From Siphonodentalium dalli (taxonomy: Eukaryota > Mollusca > Scaphopoda > Gadilida > Siphonodentaliidae), in assembly GCA_032622095.1 (NCBI GenBank), contig CP136061.1:132130087-132194086 (forward strand): a stretch of DNA of 64,000 nt, in the 5' to 3' direction. The notes beneath the pieces were generated by a model. That model saw only the letters and a list, made by a program, of their open reading frames with translations, was not told the DNA's origin and searched no databases. A program made the translations under genes and the position numbers. Shown in pieces: positions 33,856 to 45,825 of the stretch; position 1 is the stretch's first letter; each line of letters begins with the position of its first letter.

Positions 33856-34126
33856 CAAGTCTGCAAATAGTGTGTCTGTCATTTACAGAATGGAAAGTTT
33901 CTATATAAAATGCATAATCAAGGTGACTAATGGGTGATCATCACCAACTTCAACTGGGGAACTTCAATCTGATACTCAGGTCTCCCATAACAGTTGAGGT
34001 CTAAGCAGAATGAGGTCCCCTGAGGGTGAATTTGGTGACGCTAGCCCACTGTGCGGGATAGCATCACTAAATTCACCCTCTGGGGACCTCATTCTGCAAA
34101 TGACAGGCACACTATTTACAGGCTTT
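33856..34126. mobile_element. Long-TIR MITE, family G, copy 4
   Basis: The left tip CAAGTCTGCAAATAGTGTG leads into a deleted left arm. The right arm is complete (CAGAATGAGGTCCCCTGAGG to ACTATTTACAGGCTTTG). Confidence 0.75.
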
Positions 34127-34435
34127 GGTGGAGCAGTTAAATATATTGATTAAGAAGAGAAGCTGTGACCAATTATGATGATGGCTGATGAACAGAAGTA
34201 TTTTGTGTACACAGATATTACAGATAAGTTTGACAACTGATTTGAACTGATAACAGCAAACAGGTAGATGAACAGTATTTTATAATTCATCCTAAATTTA
34301 CCCTTTTTCCCCTGCAACAGATTACATTCCATCAACACTGCAATTTTAGGCAATGAAATGGACCTAAACATGGGCCTCGCTCCTTTTTCATACAGGCAAT
34401 ATATAGGGAAAACAAATCTAGGAAATACATTAATC
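34127..34435. other. Unassigned sequence
   Basis: No feature recognised. Confidence 0.35.
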
Positions 34436-34600
34436 TGCCAGAATGAGGTCCCCAGAGGGTTAATTTAGTAATGCTACCCCACACGGTGGGGCTACTGTCA
34501 CCAAATTCACTGTCTGGGAACCTCATTCTGCTTTTGCCTCAACTGTTGTGGCAGACTTAAGATCAGATTGAAGTTCCCCATTTGAAGTTGGTGCTGTTCA
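34436..34600. mobile_element. Family G fragment, copy 5
   Basis: Arm and part of the middle only (GAATGAGGTCCCCAGAGGG, then AACCTCATTCTGCTTTTGCC and GAAGTTCCCCATTTG). Both outer tips are missing. Confidence 0.65.
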
Positions 34601-34860
34601 TCAAACTCCATGCAGCGCCGATCACTGCCACAAGGATGGTACTTTGCGGACCGATACATCTATTTTTATGTATCGTCGGAACTATATTTCGTCACCTATT
34701 ATCTTATTTTGACCACCACAAGTTTGCAATAATGGTAATTCTTTCGGTATTGATAAAAACAATATGAACTGCATGAGCCAGACATAGACAATTTAATCCT
34801 AAAACAAAAGAACTAAGATCATGTCAGAAATCATTTATACCAAATGTGGTAGTGGTATCT

Positions 34861-34969
34861 CAGTGAGAGCTTTCCGGTGAATGGCAACAAGCCATATTTC
34901 CGACTAAATCCTGAAAAGTTACCCATAATTATGCTGTGGTTAAGGAGTCAATTATTTAGGGCATTACTG
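34861..34969. mobile_element. Family T MITE, right half (copy 3)
   Basis: Begins at the central loop (AGTGAGAGCTTTCCGG) and ends GGGCATTACTG before TA. The left arm is absent. Confidence 0.75.
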
Positions 34970-35896
34970 TATATTCTCTGTATATTCCCAATTATAAGCC
35001 TCTTATTGATGCAAATATTTCCAATGTAAATGACCTGGGAACCCATGCAGCACTGATCGGGTCAGGTTACTATGTTTTGGTATTGTCACAGTTTCCGCCA
35101 GAAAACATTTATTTAGCTGGTGAATTACCATGTTGTTGGCATCATTGACATATAAAGTGTCACTACAACAATGGCAGACAACAGTTTTGGTATCAATTTT
35201 CATTCAATAAGCATTTAATGTATCGACTTTTGAGAGGTTCTATTGTTCAAACCCACAATCACTAATATGATACTATGCGAAGCATATAGAACAACTCCGT
35301 CATAGTCACTATTGTTCCATAGGAGATAATCTTGCCCTTCTATAATTCTTGCAATTAGCATAGATACCAAATACCAAAAACAATTAGAGGATCTCCCCTT
35401 GTTGTGGAGACAATTAATCCATTAATATACACAGATTTGTTTTAGTCTTTTTTCATGAATGATGGTGGTGGTATTTCAACACAAAAGCTTCCTGTAATGT
35501 GGAATAGTTTTTCTTCGGAGTCGGAATGTTCGAACATGTACTATCGGGACATTACCGCCTGGGTTTTGAATGATAAATCTATTATGGGAACTAAGATGAA
35601 AATAACATTAACATCCGCAACAGTTTATTGTCACAAGTAGGAATCTGTATAAACAATACTTTAAATTCGGAGACAAAATGTGTGTTTATCGGTGCTGATA
35701 AATAATTAAGATGCAAGTGCTCCCATGGTCAAAGAACATTTGACTTGTGTTTTATAGGAATATGTAACACAATACAACATTCAATTAATCTTTGATTGGA
35801 TGGTAATTGATAAGTAATCATCATATTGAAAGTGGCTCAATTCTGTTTGCCTTCAAATGGGGTGTGAATTAGTTTTAATATAAATATGTCATAACA
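34970..35896. other. Unassigned sequence
   Basis: No supported gene or repeat. Confidence 0.35.
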
Positions 35897-35961
35897 CGCT
35901 TGGGTATCTATACAAGAAATAACACGCCTTGGTCTGTATTTCTTGTATAGATACCCAAGCG
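35897..35961. repeat. Perfect 24-bp-arm hairpin
   Basis: CGCTTGGGTATCTATACAAG plus four more bases at 35897-35920 is exactly complementary to 35938-35961, around a 17-bp loop. It sits 9 bp before a hAT-like tip at 35971. Confidence 0.85.
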
Positions 35962-35970
35962 GGTTATAAC

Positions 35971-36300
35971 TAGGGCTGCACAGTATTGTACAAATTTTTA
36001 AGTTATCACGGTATGACTAAATATCGAATAAAACACCATGGCAGCTAGAATATCTTAGTATTTTCACAATGCATCCTTCATAGCAGCATCATCACGTTCT
36101 CTCTGTTTTGGGTGTCTGCAGTTTCATGTATTTGCTAGGATGGTGATACTTCAGGTGAACCATCAAATTTGATGTATTGCCACATTTTGATTGAACATTA
36201 ATCTTCTCACACAAATGACAACAGCTTGAGTTTCATCTTTCAGTTTAGAATTCTCACCCTTTTCAAAACCGAAATGCATCCAAACCAATGACTTTGTATT
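35971..36300 (-). mobile_element. hAT fragment with TAGGGCTGCAC tip (right end not found)
   Basis: TAGGGCTGCACAGTATTG at 35971 is a common hAT tip, preceded by GTTATAAC. A BED finger remnant is encoded on the minus strand at 36093-36232, so this tip lies downstream of the former transposase. The catalytic body is missing and the opposite tip was not seen, so the right boundary is arbitrary. Confidence 0.55.
36093..36232 (-). pseudogene. BED zinc-finger remnant of a hAT transposase
   Basis: The minus-strand translation gives CCHLCEKINVQSKCG, NTSNLMVHLKYHH, then PSKYMKLQTPKTERT and a stop. Cys-x2-Cys followed by the TSNLMVHLKYHH helix with the zinc His pair is the classic BED/ZBED finger that binds hAT ends. 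A stop codon lies three codons upstream and the frame stops right after, so it is a relic. It could instead be an exon of a domesticated ZBED gene, but no supporting splice context was seen. Confidence 0.75.
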
Positions 36301-36841
36301 AACATTCGTCACAATTAAGATCCATTTTCATTTGAATTATTTGGACAGCCTTTAGGTAGATATATATACCGTACCAATGTTAATTATGATTTCACAAAGT
36401 ATTATAGCGAATTGATTAGCTTGACTCAATTTTGTTTCATTGATAACTCCCACTTAGTGCTATCATACTCAAAGTCGCCTTTGTATTGTGTTATTTAAGC
36501 AGTACTCCAGTGTGTGGAGCTTATATGCACATGAGGTACGTGTGACCTATGTAATTTCAAACCAGTTATATTAAGAAAACACCAGCCTCTGAATGCAGGC
36601 CAGGGGTGCCCTTTGTTTTATTCCCAGGATCCTATAATACCTATTACCTAATGTCCCAATATATAGCTCTACACGGATTATATCCCAGAACATTTTATTT
36701 CCTTTTGCGGGTTTCCTTTCCTTGTGCCAATATAGTCACTGTGTGTAATTTGTTTATAACAATGACCTGTTTTCTATTTTGATTTATGAAAATAATTTTC
36801 GGAATACCTCAGCAGAGTGTTTCACATGACTTTAATGGTAA
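36301..36841. other. Unassigned sequence
   Basis: No feature recognised apart from 36819-36841, which resembles 37258-37280 across the next MITE. Confidence 0.35.
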
Positions 36842-37257
36842 CAAACCTGAGTTTAGTGTGACGAGCTGTCATTTGCAGAATGAGTTCCACAGAGGGTGAA
36901 TTTAGTGACGCTATCCCGCATAGCCTCATCTGCTATGGGAGACATAGACTCAGATTGAAGTTCCCAAATGGTGAATATTGTGATGTACACCCATTGGGAA
37001 CCTCAATTATGCAATGTGTCATCTGCGAATTTGGGGATATAGAGAAACTAAACTAAAATAGAAATAGAATCTATGTGAAGAAGTTTCTATAGAAATTTGA
37101 TAATAAAGAAACTTTCCAGAGAAGATGAGGCCTAAGCAGAATGAGGTCCCCAGAGGGTGAATTTTGTTATGCTAATCCGTTATGCGGAATAGCATCACTA
37201 AATTCACTCTCTGGGGACCTCATTCTGCAAATGACAGGAACACTAAACTCATGCTTG
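36842..37257. mobile_element. Long-TIR MITE, family G, copy 6
   Basis: Tips CAAACCTGAGTTTAGTGTG and CACTAAACTCATGCTTG. Both arms and a full middle in reverse orientation relative to copy 3 (GAAACTTTCCAGAGAAGATG near the right). The flanks are ~21-23-bp similar direct repeats rather than an 8-9-bp duplication. Confidence 0.75.
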
Positions 37258-37500
37258 TTTTACATGACTTAAATGGCAAAGGTGATATGAGAGTCTGGTC
37301 ACAGCCTTGCTCCAATTAACCAGTGGTCTGACTCATTGTAACCAGAACCTAACAGCAACACTGGACAGGGACCAGTCTAAAGGTTTCAAGTCACTGCTCT
37401 CTTCTTGTTTATCATATCAGGGAGAAGTCATAAAAGCTAAGTTCAGGTGTTCGGCCAATAACATTGTCTTAACCCTTTATATATTAAATGGAATTTTGCC

Positions 37501-37740
37501 TTAACCCTTTCAGTGCCAAGTCCGATTTTTGTATCAACCCATATTTCCTTGATCATTTTTCAAATTTATTGATTATAATAATGTGATACATTGATGGAAA
37601 GAGCTCTATTAAAGAGCCCTTTCAGTGCCAAGTCCGATTTTTGTATCAACCCATATTTCATTGATCATTTTTCAAATTTATTGATTATAATAATGTGATA
37701 CATTGATGGAACGATGTATCACATTATTATAAAGGGTTAA
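37501..37740. mobile_element. Family P TTAA MITE with internal ~115-bp duplication
   Basis: TTAACCCTTTCAGTGCCAAG at the left, TATAAAGGGTTAA at the right. The segment starting CCCTTTCAGTGCCAAGTCCG (37505 and 37617) is repeated in tandem. The TCCGATTTTTGTATCAACCC word links it to copies at 42129, 48711 and 57129. Confidence 0.78.
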
Positions 37741-38029
37741 TTAAACAATATTTATTACAGTCTTATTTGGACTTGACCTAATTTTCATTACTTTCAACTT
37801 ATGGTCTTGAGACTGTCATACACTAAATTATTTTAAACGGGAGAATACCACCAATAAAAGTTACTTGTGCATCGAAGAGTTGTTGCTCGACCAATCAATA
37901 GCTTCCTGCAAATCCAATAATTATTCACACTTTGCACTAAATAATAATTATTCACACAAGCCCTGCCCAATCTTGCTAAAAATAAGTGTTACAGAGAGAG
38001 GAAATGATGGGTGAAAGCGAGGCTGTACG
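37741..38029. other. Unassigned sequence
   Basis: Nothing recognised. Confidence 0.35.
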
Positions 38030-39420
38030 AAAATGAAAGTGTCAATGACACTTTAGCTCAACTTAGGTAGGGGAATAATTTAATGGTTGACAGTAAATGG
38101 AGGAATTAGGAAAGGTGCTAATTGAAATGTCTAAGTAAGACAAGATGTAAATGTGAAGAGAGACCAAAAAATAAATATCGGTGGACGTAGAAATGGAATG
38201 ACAATGTATTTGAATGAACAATGTTAACTAGATAGTAAGGGCAGGAATTGCAGCAACAACTCCTTTATGATCAGACCATGTTTTTTTTGGCCGAATGACC
38301 CTAAAATGACTCGTTCCCATCTTCATCTCAATGTCAACATCCATGATAATTTTTATGAAGATCAGACAAACAGTACGGCCTGTAGCCCGCATCAACGGAT
38401 TCAATTTTGAAATCTAAGATGGCCGCCAGTGGCCATGTTTTTTGGCAGAATGACCCCCAAAATGACTCGTTCCCATCTACATGACAATATCAACATTCAT
38501 GACAAGTTTCATAATGATCGGATCAGGGATGTGGTCTGTAGGGTGTGCCAAAGGATTTAGTGATGCAAAGAGTAAAATCCAATATGGCTGCCGGCGGCCA
38601 TGTTTTTTGGCCGATTGATCCTAAAATGACTCGTTCCCATCTACATGTAAATGTCAACATTCATGACAAATTTTATGATGATCAGACAAACAATACAGCC
38701 TCTAGCCCGCGCCAATGGATTCAATTTTGAAATCCAAGATGGCCACCAGCGGCCATGTTATTTGGCCGAATTACCCCAAAATGAATCGTGCCCAACTAGG
38801 GGCCACCCCAATGATGAATATGAAATTTGGTGATGATCGGATCAGGTTTGTGGTCTGTAGGGTGTGTGATAGTATTTAGTGATGCAAAGAGTAAAATCCA
38901 AGATGGCTGACAGCGGCCATGTTTTTTGGCCAAATGACCCCAAAATGACACGTTCCCATTATAGAGGTCACTCCGATGATCCATATGAAGTTTGGTGATG
39001 ATCGGATCAGAGATGTGGTCTGTAGGATGTGTCAAAGGATTTAGTGATGCAAAGAGTAAAATCCAAGATGGCCACCCAGCGGCCATTTTTTTGGCCGATT
39101 GATCCTAAAATGACTCGTTCCCATCTACATGTAAATGTCAACATTCATGACAAATTTTATGATGATTAGATATCCAGTACGGCCTGTAGCCCGTGCCAAT
39201 GGATTCAAATTTGAAATCAAAGATGGCCACCAGTGGCCATGTTTTTTGGCCGAATGACCCCAAAATGACTCGTTCCCATCTACATGTCAATGTCAACATT
39301 CGTGACAAATTTTATAGATCCGACCAAAGATACAACCTGTAGCCCGCGCCAAAGGAAATTGTTGACGGACACACACGCACACAAGGACGACGGACGACAA
39401 CCCATGGCAATAGCTCAAAC
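38030..39420 (+). mobile_element. Satellite-cored dispersed element, copy B (complete)
   Basis: Same left end as copy A (AATGAAAGTGTCAATGACAC) and same right end (ATTGTTGACGGACACAC to CCATGGCAATAGCTCAAAC). The core at ~38275-39340 holds about seven diverged ~155-165-bp monomers, including variants with GGATCAGGGATGTGGTCTGT that also occur near 665 in copy A. It is the most compact intact member here, so it best defines element ends. Confidence 0.8.
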
Positions 39421-40249
39421 TGGCTGATTTTGGCGAAATCGAAATTCTCGACTGTTGTGTATTGTACCCCAGGGATGGGTATTCTCAAGAAGAAGTTGAA
39501 TGCATCAACTTATAATTTCGAAACCCCTAGGAACGAGTGTAGCAGGTATTAATATGCAGAAGTCACGTGCTCACAGATAGAATGCAGTGTAGGAACACGG
39601 GTGTAATGATTAACATATTAGAATACACTAGAATGGGAGCTGCATACTTTGACATGCAAATGCAATATACAACATCTCCCTTTGCTCAGTGTCAAAAGAT
39701 TAACAATTTTTGCATTTTGACTTGCAAATTCTTCCCATTCTAACAAATTCCATTCATTCAATGTAACTATTCCATTATTCTAGTATGGTGTGCTCAGCAA
39801 AAAAACTAATTTAAATTATCAGCGTTTTGACTTGTCAAGCAGACGTCCGATAGGAGATCAATATATCAGGGAATATAACAAACCGATATCGCAAATCAGC
39901 ATTACAATCTATTCTATCACTACCATTAAATAGCACTATTAGGTATGATAATGAGACGTATAAGGAGCTAAATTGTGGAGAAATATTATGTCTGAGCAAA
40001 GAAATATAAATCAGCAGACGGAACTTTGTTGTTTTTCTGTGTTTAACGTCCAGAAAGAATATCAATGGAATCATCCGGCATCCAAAATATGAGCCTGAAA
40101 ACATCTGACGTACGCTGGTCTGACATCCAGAATTCGCCATAACAGATCTCCCCCGTATCCGACGTCTGAAAAGGGGGGTCGTCACCCTCATACAGAAAAC
40201 TTTAACTTAATTGTTAAGCTAGTTCACCCCCTGAAGGAATCTATGCTAG
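39421..40249. other. Unassigned sequence
   Basis: A 118-codon minus-strand frame (39835-40191) is the longest here outside the DIRS element, but shows no recognisable domain or splice context. Not called as a gene. Confidence 0.35.
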
Positions 40250-40369
40250 AGTAGTGCCCTAACTGAGAGCTTTCTGATGAATGGCAACAAGCCATATTTC
40301 CAACTAAATCCTGAAAAATTACCCATAATTCTGCTGTGGATAAGGAGTCGATAATTTAGGGCATGACTG
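40250..40369. mobile_element. Family T MITE, left arm deleted (copy 4)
   Basis: The left tip GTAGTGCCCTAA jumps directly to the central CTGAGAGCTTTCTGATG. The right arm is complete to GGGCATGACTG before TA. Confidence 0.75.
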
Positions 40370-40921
40370 TATCTGAAGACCACATCATGTCCAGCAATCA
40401 TTCTAGCCTTTCACTAGTTCAGACCCTTTTATGGCAGTTATTCATTTCCAATTAAAGTGATGTGAAACACTCCGCTAGGGTTATCAAATATAAATGTAGA
40501 ATAATCTTGTTTAAAGTAGTAATTTTTACAAATATTATATCCAAATTGACAACACACACCGTCATTCTTATATCTTAATTAAATGCAGTGACTCTCGATG
40601 ACGAAATCGTTTTTGTCAGTTTATTGCCGACAGATGCGTCCCGAATGGGGTAGTAAATATTTACAATTGAGCGTAGTTCAGACCATGTTTTCTATGGAGT
40701 GGTACGGTCGATATGCTTCAGATTTTCGGCAGTGTTAGTAGAATGCTACATTCCTCAAGTTAGCATAGCGCCTGGATACTAACTGATCAGTTTCAAGCAC
40801 CAGAACAAGTACATAATATGTCTTTAATATTTATACTGACAACTCTCTGAGAACACTCCTCACAAGATTTCCCTTAAAATAATATGATGAAAGTCATCTG
40901 CAATTTCCACAACAAGAGATA
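40370..40921. other. Unassigned sequence
   Basis: 40737-40830 resembles 1-75 (AGTAGAATGCTACATTCCTC, CAGTTTCA, ATATGTCTTTAA). In both places a family T MITE follows, so part of the flank is itself a duplicated repeat. Confidence 0.5.
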
Positions 40922-41130
40922 CAGTAATGCCCTAAGTAATTGACTCCTTAACCACAGCAGAATTATGGGTAACTTTTCAGGATTTATTCGGAAATATGGC
41001 TTGTTGCCATTCATCGGAAAGGGGAGACGGAAATATGGCTTGTTGCAACAAGCCATATTTCCGACTAAATCCTGAAAAGTTACCCATAATTCTGCTGTGG
41101 TTAAGGAGTCGATTACATAGGGCAGTACTG
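40922..41130. mobile_element. Family T MITE, copy 5
   Basis: CAGTAATGCCCTAAG to GGGCAGTACTG, TA on both sides. The centre is rearranged: GGAAATATGGCTTGTTGC occurs twice before the loop. Confidence 0.82.
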
Positions 41131-42128
41131 TAGGCTATGCGTGGAAACCCCTTAAGAGGCCTGAGCACTGTTAGTATATAGGCACTGTCATATATGGTAT
41201 GGGTACACATAAAAAAATCATCAAATTAGCAGGTTCAATTTATGGTCTGAATATAATGAGACACTTTAAGATATATTCTAACATTCATTTGATGACCCAG
41301 TGGGATAGTTGATCACACACGATAGCATGGATAGCCTATTATTTCTCTATCCAATATTCTAGACAAACTTATATTCCTTTGACTATCCCGAGACCGTGCT
41401 GACAATGAAGCTAAATTCATGAATGGAAAAGTCTTCAACCAGAAGACATCAGTGACGATAAGCATCAGTAGACGTAACAAGGAACCAATCCCGGAGATCA
41501 GTCTAGCGAACAGACATAACGAACAGAAATAATACGAAGGATAAAAGTGAAAACATCAAAGCCATCAAAATGATCTATGCATAATTTGAGTGTTTCTCAT
41601 ATAGAAGCGACTAATGGCTTGACCTTACAATAGATCTTTTCAAAGCAAAGACAGCGCAGGGATGTGAAAATTAATGGTATCTGCTACACACTGGCAGGAT
41701 AATCAAAAGTTATGCCACAAAAACTTCTAGACTCAGACCTGCTTGGTGGAATGCATGAGGTAGCATAGGTAGGTACAGCGATATAATCCACACTGACATC
41801 GTAACCATCATGATAGTACAAAAATACTCTATCATTGTGTAGCTGTCGACATTTTGGTTACTTTTCATTATGTGTGTAACACTTTTGTAGTACATGAGGT
41901 ACTTGTAGGTAAACAGCATGATAGTATATTACAGGGGATATTTATAATTCCCACTGACATCATAACCCTGACTGATAGTGTGTTAATACTTATTGTGTAG
42001 CTGTCCAGATTACAATTCCTTGAGGTAGGTAGATGAGATATAATTCCTACTGACATACATATGATGATAGTACACTAAGTTCACTAATACTCCATTGTTA
42101 CGGCTGCAATTAAGATCTGTATTATGTG
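41131..42128. repeat. Unassigned sequence with decayed ~130-150-bp tandem repeat
   Basis: 41730-42100 contains two to three diverged units with CCACTGACATCGTAACC, GATGATAGTAC, TATTGTGTAGCTGTC and CATGAGGTA words. The same words recur at 43860-44140. 41131-41730 shows nothing else. Confidence 0.55.
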
Positions 42129-42564
42129 TTAACCCTTTCAGTGCCAGGGGCCAATCTCATCGGCCCTAATTTACGTTCTGTAAAATCGGCCCTAAAAAAA
42201 TTAAAATTTTGGGTATGCTTAAGCATGCTATAGAGAATTTAAAAACAAACTGGATAAAACCTTAGGGGCATGTTATAACTCAAAAATATCACCATGTATT
42301 CATAGTAATAATTATGATGCCCATGAAAAACTTAAGATTCCCTGGCACTAAACCTACAAAATAAGTCTGTTAAAGAATATAAGAAAAATTTATTAAAATT
42401 GTAAAAATTGTAAAAAATAATAACAAATGATGAAAAATTGTTAGGCCAATGCATTCTCTTATATATGCGAGGCGACCTATGGTCGACTCGCATATATAAG
42501 AGAATGCATTGGCACAGGGTATATGGGTTGATACAAAAATCGGACCTGGCACTCAAAGGGTTAA
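42129..42564. mobile_element. Family P TTAA MITE, copy 4
   Basis: TTAACCCTTTCAGTGCCAGG left, TGGCACTCAAAGGGTTAA right. The inner hairpin at ~42446-42515 has arms CCAATGCATTCTCTTATATA and complement around a short loop. Confidence 0.85.
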
Positions 42565-42637
42565 CTGTGTATTACTAGTAGTAATATGATTAGATGGTCT
42601 CTTCCATTTCCAACCTGCACCCACCTATGGTTAGGTA

Positions 42638-42854
42638 CAGTGATGCCCTAAGTAATCGACCCCTTATAAACCACAGAAGAATTATGGGTAACTTTTCAGG
42701 ATTTAGTCGGAAATATGGCTTGTTGCCATTCATCGGAAATATCTCAAGTGAGAGCTTTCCGATGAATGGCAACAAGCCATATTTCCGACTAAATCATGAA
42801 AAGTTACCAATAAACCTGCTGTGGTTAAGGGGTCGATTACTTAGGGCATTACTG
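42638..42854. mobile_element. Family T MITE, copy 6
   Basis: CAGTGATGCCCTAAG to GGGCATTACTG with TA flanks. Nearly perfect hairpin, one of the best preserved copies. Confidence 0.88.
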
Positions 42855-43572
42855 TATTTACCAACTGAGTGCAATTTGTGTTTTCCACCCTTGGCCTCAA
42901 AACACAATACTTTGAACTAAATATTCGTTAAAATAATCAAACTAACAGAAAAATTTCTACTTTTATATACCTTCCTGGTGCACATTTATAGATACCAAGA
43001 TATAATCCACACTGATATCAGCTGTTGACATCATAAACCCTGATTAAAACCCAGCTCCTTTAATCTATCTTGACCTTCATTTTCTCCGAATGGGCACTTT
43101 TTATACCAAGCTTTATACCTCAAGTCGATATTCGTAATCTAGAACGTTCATGCTTTATATCCATGTCCCAATATTTATGCACAATGATCTCCCCACAGAG
43201 GCCTCTAACCTGAGAAATAGTTCTCTGCTAAACCCTCTCACAAGACGAAACATATGCACAGTACTTATGAAATCCACAGAATTCAATTACTTGTCAATAG
43301 AGGCTTGCTGCTCATTTGCATACCAGGGTATATATCACATTAAAACCTAACATCAGCAGTAATGGAGTTACTGTTCTTGTTCTGGAACAATAATAATCCT
43401 GACAATTTGAATGCACTGTTCATATATATATACATTTATATGTATATGTGAACAAAATACAGATTCAATTGCATCATCAGTATATATTACGTATCTACTG
43501 GTATACTACACTATGTTCAGTGCAAAACTAGTATTTTATTATGTTTTTGTAAATCAAATTTTTTAATTTTAT
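42855..43572. other. Unassigned sequence
   Basis: No supported gene. 42990-43040 carries a short match to the decayed repeat at 41730 (CACTGATATCAGCTGTTGAC, CATCATAAACCCTGAT). Confidence 0.35.
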
Positions 43573-43801
43573 AGCACAGTGGGCTAGCATCACCAAAATC
43601 TCATTCTGGTCCCCCCCCCCAGTTGAACATGGTGATGTTCACCCATTAGTCACCTTGATTATGCATTAATTAACTAAAAACAATGTTAATATTAGACTCT
43701 AGATACTTCCCAGAAGATGAGGCCAGAGCAGGAAAGAGGGGAAATTTATTCACCCTCTGGGGACCTCATTCTGCAAATGACAGACACTATTTCAAGTCTA
43801 G
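43573..43801. mobile_element. Family G MITE, copy 7, rearranged
   Basis: The left arm is partial (CAGTGGGCTAGCATCACC) and interrupted by a C run (43612-43620). The middle and right arm (GGGGACCTCATTCTGCAAAT, ACTATTTCAAGTCT) are present. Confidence 0.65.
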
Positions 43802-44155
43802 AGTAGTCAATAATTGTGTATCAGTCCAGATATTTAATACAAATTTGATTATGCATGTATTTCTTATGTGGTGCATGAGGTAGGTATAGAGAAGATATTT
43901 AGAATACCCACTGACATCATAACTCTGATGATAGCACAAAAATACTCTATTATTGACGGTATAGCTCTCCAGATTTGAGTTATTTCTTTATTATGCCTGT
44001 GTTACATGTGTAGTGTAGTACCTGGCACATGAGGTAGGTTTTCATGAGGAATAATTCCCACTGACACACTGACTGACATAATAACCCTGGAAATTGTACA
44101 CTAATACTGTCTGATTATGTAGATGTCCAGATTATGGCTACATTATGATTTTTAT
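43802..44155. repeat. Decayed tandem repeat, second block
   Basis: Two units at ~43860-44140 share CATGAGGTAGGT, CCACTGACATCATAAC, ACTCTATTATTG-like and TGTCCAGATT words with 41730-42100. Confidence 0.6.
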
Positions 44156-44764
44156 TACACCCATCAGTAAGCCCAGGGGGCTCATGCACATTTTTGGTCA
44201 AAAAGTGGGTACTGGGCTTACTCACGAGGATCTCCCCATGCAAAAATTAAGTTAGCCTTCAGGTACTGACCTACCATTATGTTTTTCACTGATGCTTATT
44301 AATCAAGCTAATTCTTATAAAAACACAACAGTGAGAAGTGGTGAACACACATCACACTTCTGCATTATCAAAGGATCCTACAAAAACACCAAGTCATTAC
44401 TCCACATTGGATTTAATCTGATAGAGGTGTGAACAATAAGTGACACATCCTTTGATTTTATTGATTTGAAACCTCTTTGATCCAACAACTAAGAATAGAA
44501 TAGAATAGGATGTGTATAATTCAGAATATTAACAAAGTGTATACTATTATACATCTTTATTATTTAAGAAACTGGTCAAATTATAAAAGCACAGATGTGC
44601 TTGAGTATCTTCTCCTATTCTACAGGATAGATACATGCTTGTATTCACCTTCCAAATGCTCAAAAATGGGGGTGGGCTTATCTATGAGGACCACCCCATG
44701 TTTTATTTAGGGTAAAAAACACAGACTGAGCTTATCTATGAGGATGGGCTTACTGACGGGTGTA
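44156..44764. mobile_element. Inverted-repeat element, family K, copy 1
   Basis: Tips TACACCCATCAGTAAGCCC and GGGCTTACTGACGGGTGTA. The subterminal GAGGATCTCCCCATG and GAGGACCACCCCATG are also inverted or repeated. Non-coding. A second copy starts at 63860. Confidence 0.78.
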
Positions 44765-45106
44765 TACAGTATGTGTTTATCACCAGCAGGAATATGGTTA
44801 TAGGGTCTCCTCCCAGGAGTGGGTGTCTTCCAATATCCAACTGTGCCTCTATTCAACCAACTGTAGGAAATGTAATTTGCTACTTTAATCTCTGGTATAT
44901 GGAGGACGAGAACCTAGAATCTAACTTGAACATTATTATGTGGTAGTAATCCTACATACTAAATTTCAATTCATTCTGTTCCGTAAAACTAAAATTATCA
45001 TCCGAAATCTGGAAACAAAAAGTGAACAGACGGGCAGACAGAGATACATGATCAGATGGACAGACATACTGACAGACATGAGCCTCTAGCAAACTGACTT
45101 TAAATA
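44765..45106. other. Unassigned sequence
   Basis: 44960-45060 (AATTTCAATTCATTCTGTTC then GACAGACGG-type words) resembles 54225-54310 and looks like the tail of a dispersed repeat. Confidence 0.45.
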
Positions 45107-45213
45107 CAGTAATGCCCTAAATAATCGACTCCTTAACCACAGCAGAATTATGGGTAACTTTTCAGGATTTAGTCGGAAATATGGCTTGTTGCCATTCATC
45201 GGAAAGCTCTCAT
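45107..45213. mobile_element. Family T MITE, left half (copy 7)
   Basis: CAGTAATGCCCTAAATAATC to the central GGAAAGCTCTCA. The right arm is missing. Confidence 0.78.
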
Positions 45214-45344
45214 GGACATCTGTTTGTATTATACTATTAAACTGTGTGTTAAACACCATATGAATACAAAAGTGCAAGCAATTGCACATCTACGATATAC
45301 TTCTTTGTATATGTCAGACTATAACCATTTTATCTACCCGATAT

Positions 45345-45650
45345 CTTAAGAGTTCAGGTCTATTGATATCACCCATTCTATATACACCTGAGTCTTCTCA
45401 AGATGCTGTATTGTATCTATCCTACTATGAACAACAGAGGAAATATACCAGGGGCTGTACAATGATTGCGTGTCTGGTATATTATATCTCGCCTTAAACT
45501 CAAAGAGTTTTAACAAAGAATAGAGCGCAGATCTGAAGAGCTACAAGTGGGATTAATGCACCACAAAGTGTTCTTGATTTTATAGCTATTGATTCGGTAA
45601 TAGCCACTCAAATGCTCCCTGCCATCCTTATAATAGAGGCAGGTCTCCAC
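45345..45650. repeat. Local duplication, copy 1 (pairs with 49000-49290)
   Basis: Shares AGTTCAGGTCTATTGATATC-, CATTCTATATACACC-, GAGTTTTAACAAAG- and TAGCTATTGATTCGG-like words in the same order with 49000-49290. It is old and diverged. Confidence 0.65.
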
Positions 45651-45825
45651 CGCTTATCAGGAAACTTGAGACAAATAGTCTCTATATCATTTTACCCCCT
45701 ACATCCCAGTTTGGGAGGATTAATAGGAAGACTGAAAATAAAAAAAAAAACATTATGAGAATAAAATATATGAAATTATACATTTCTGGCCGCGGTTCCA
45801 GCTCATCAAATTAATCGCTAAAGTA

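Noticed and set aside
39835-40191. 118-codon minus-strand ORF as a gene
   Set aside because: No domain, no initiation or splice context, and length within chance expectation for this much non-coding sequence.
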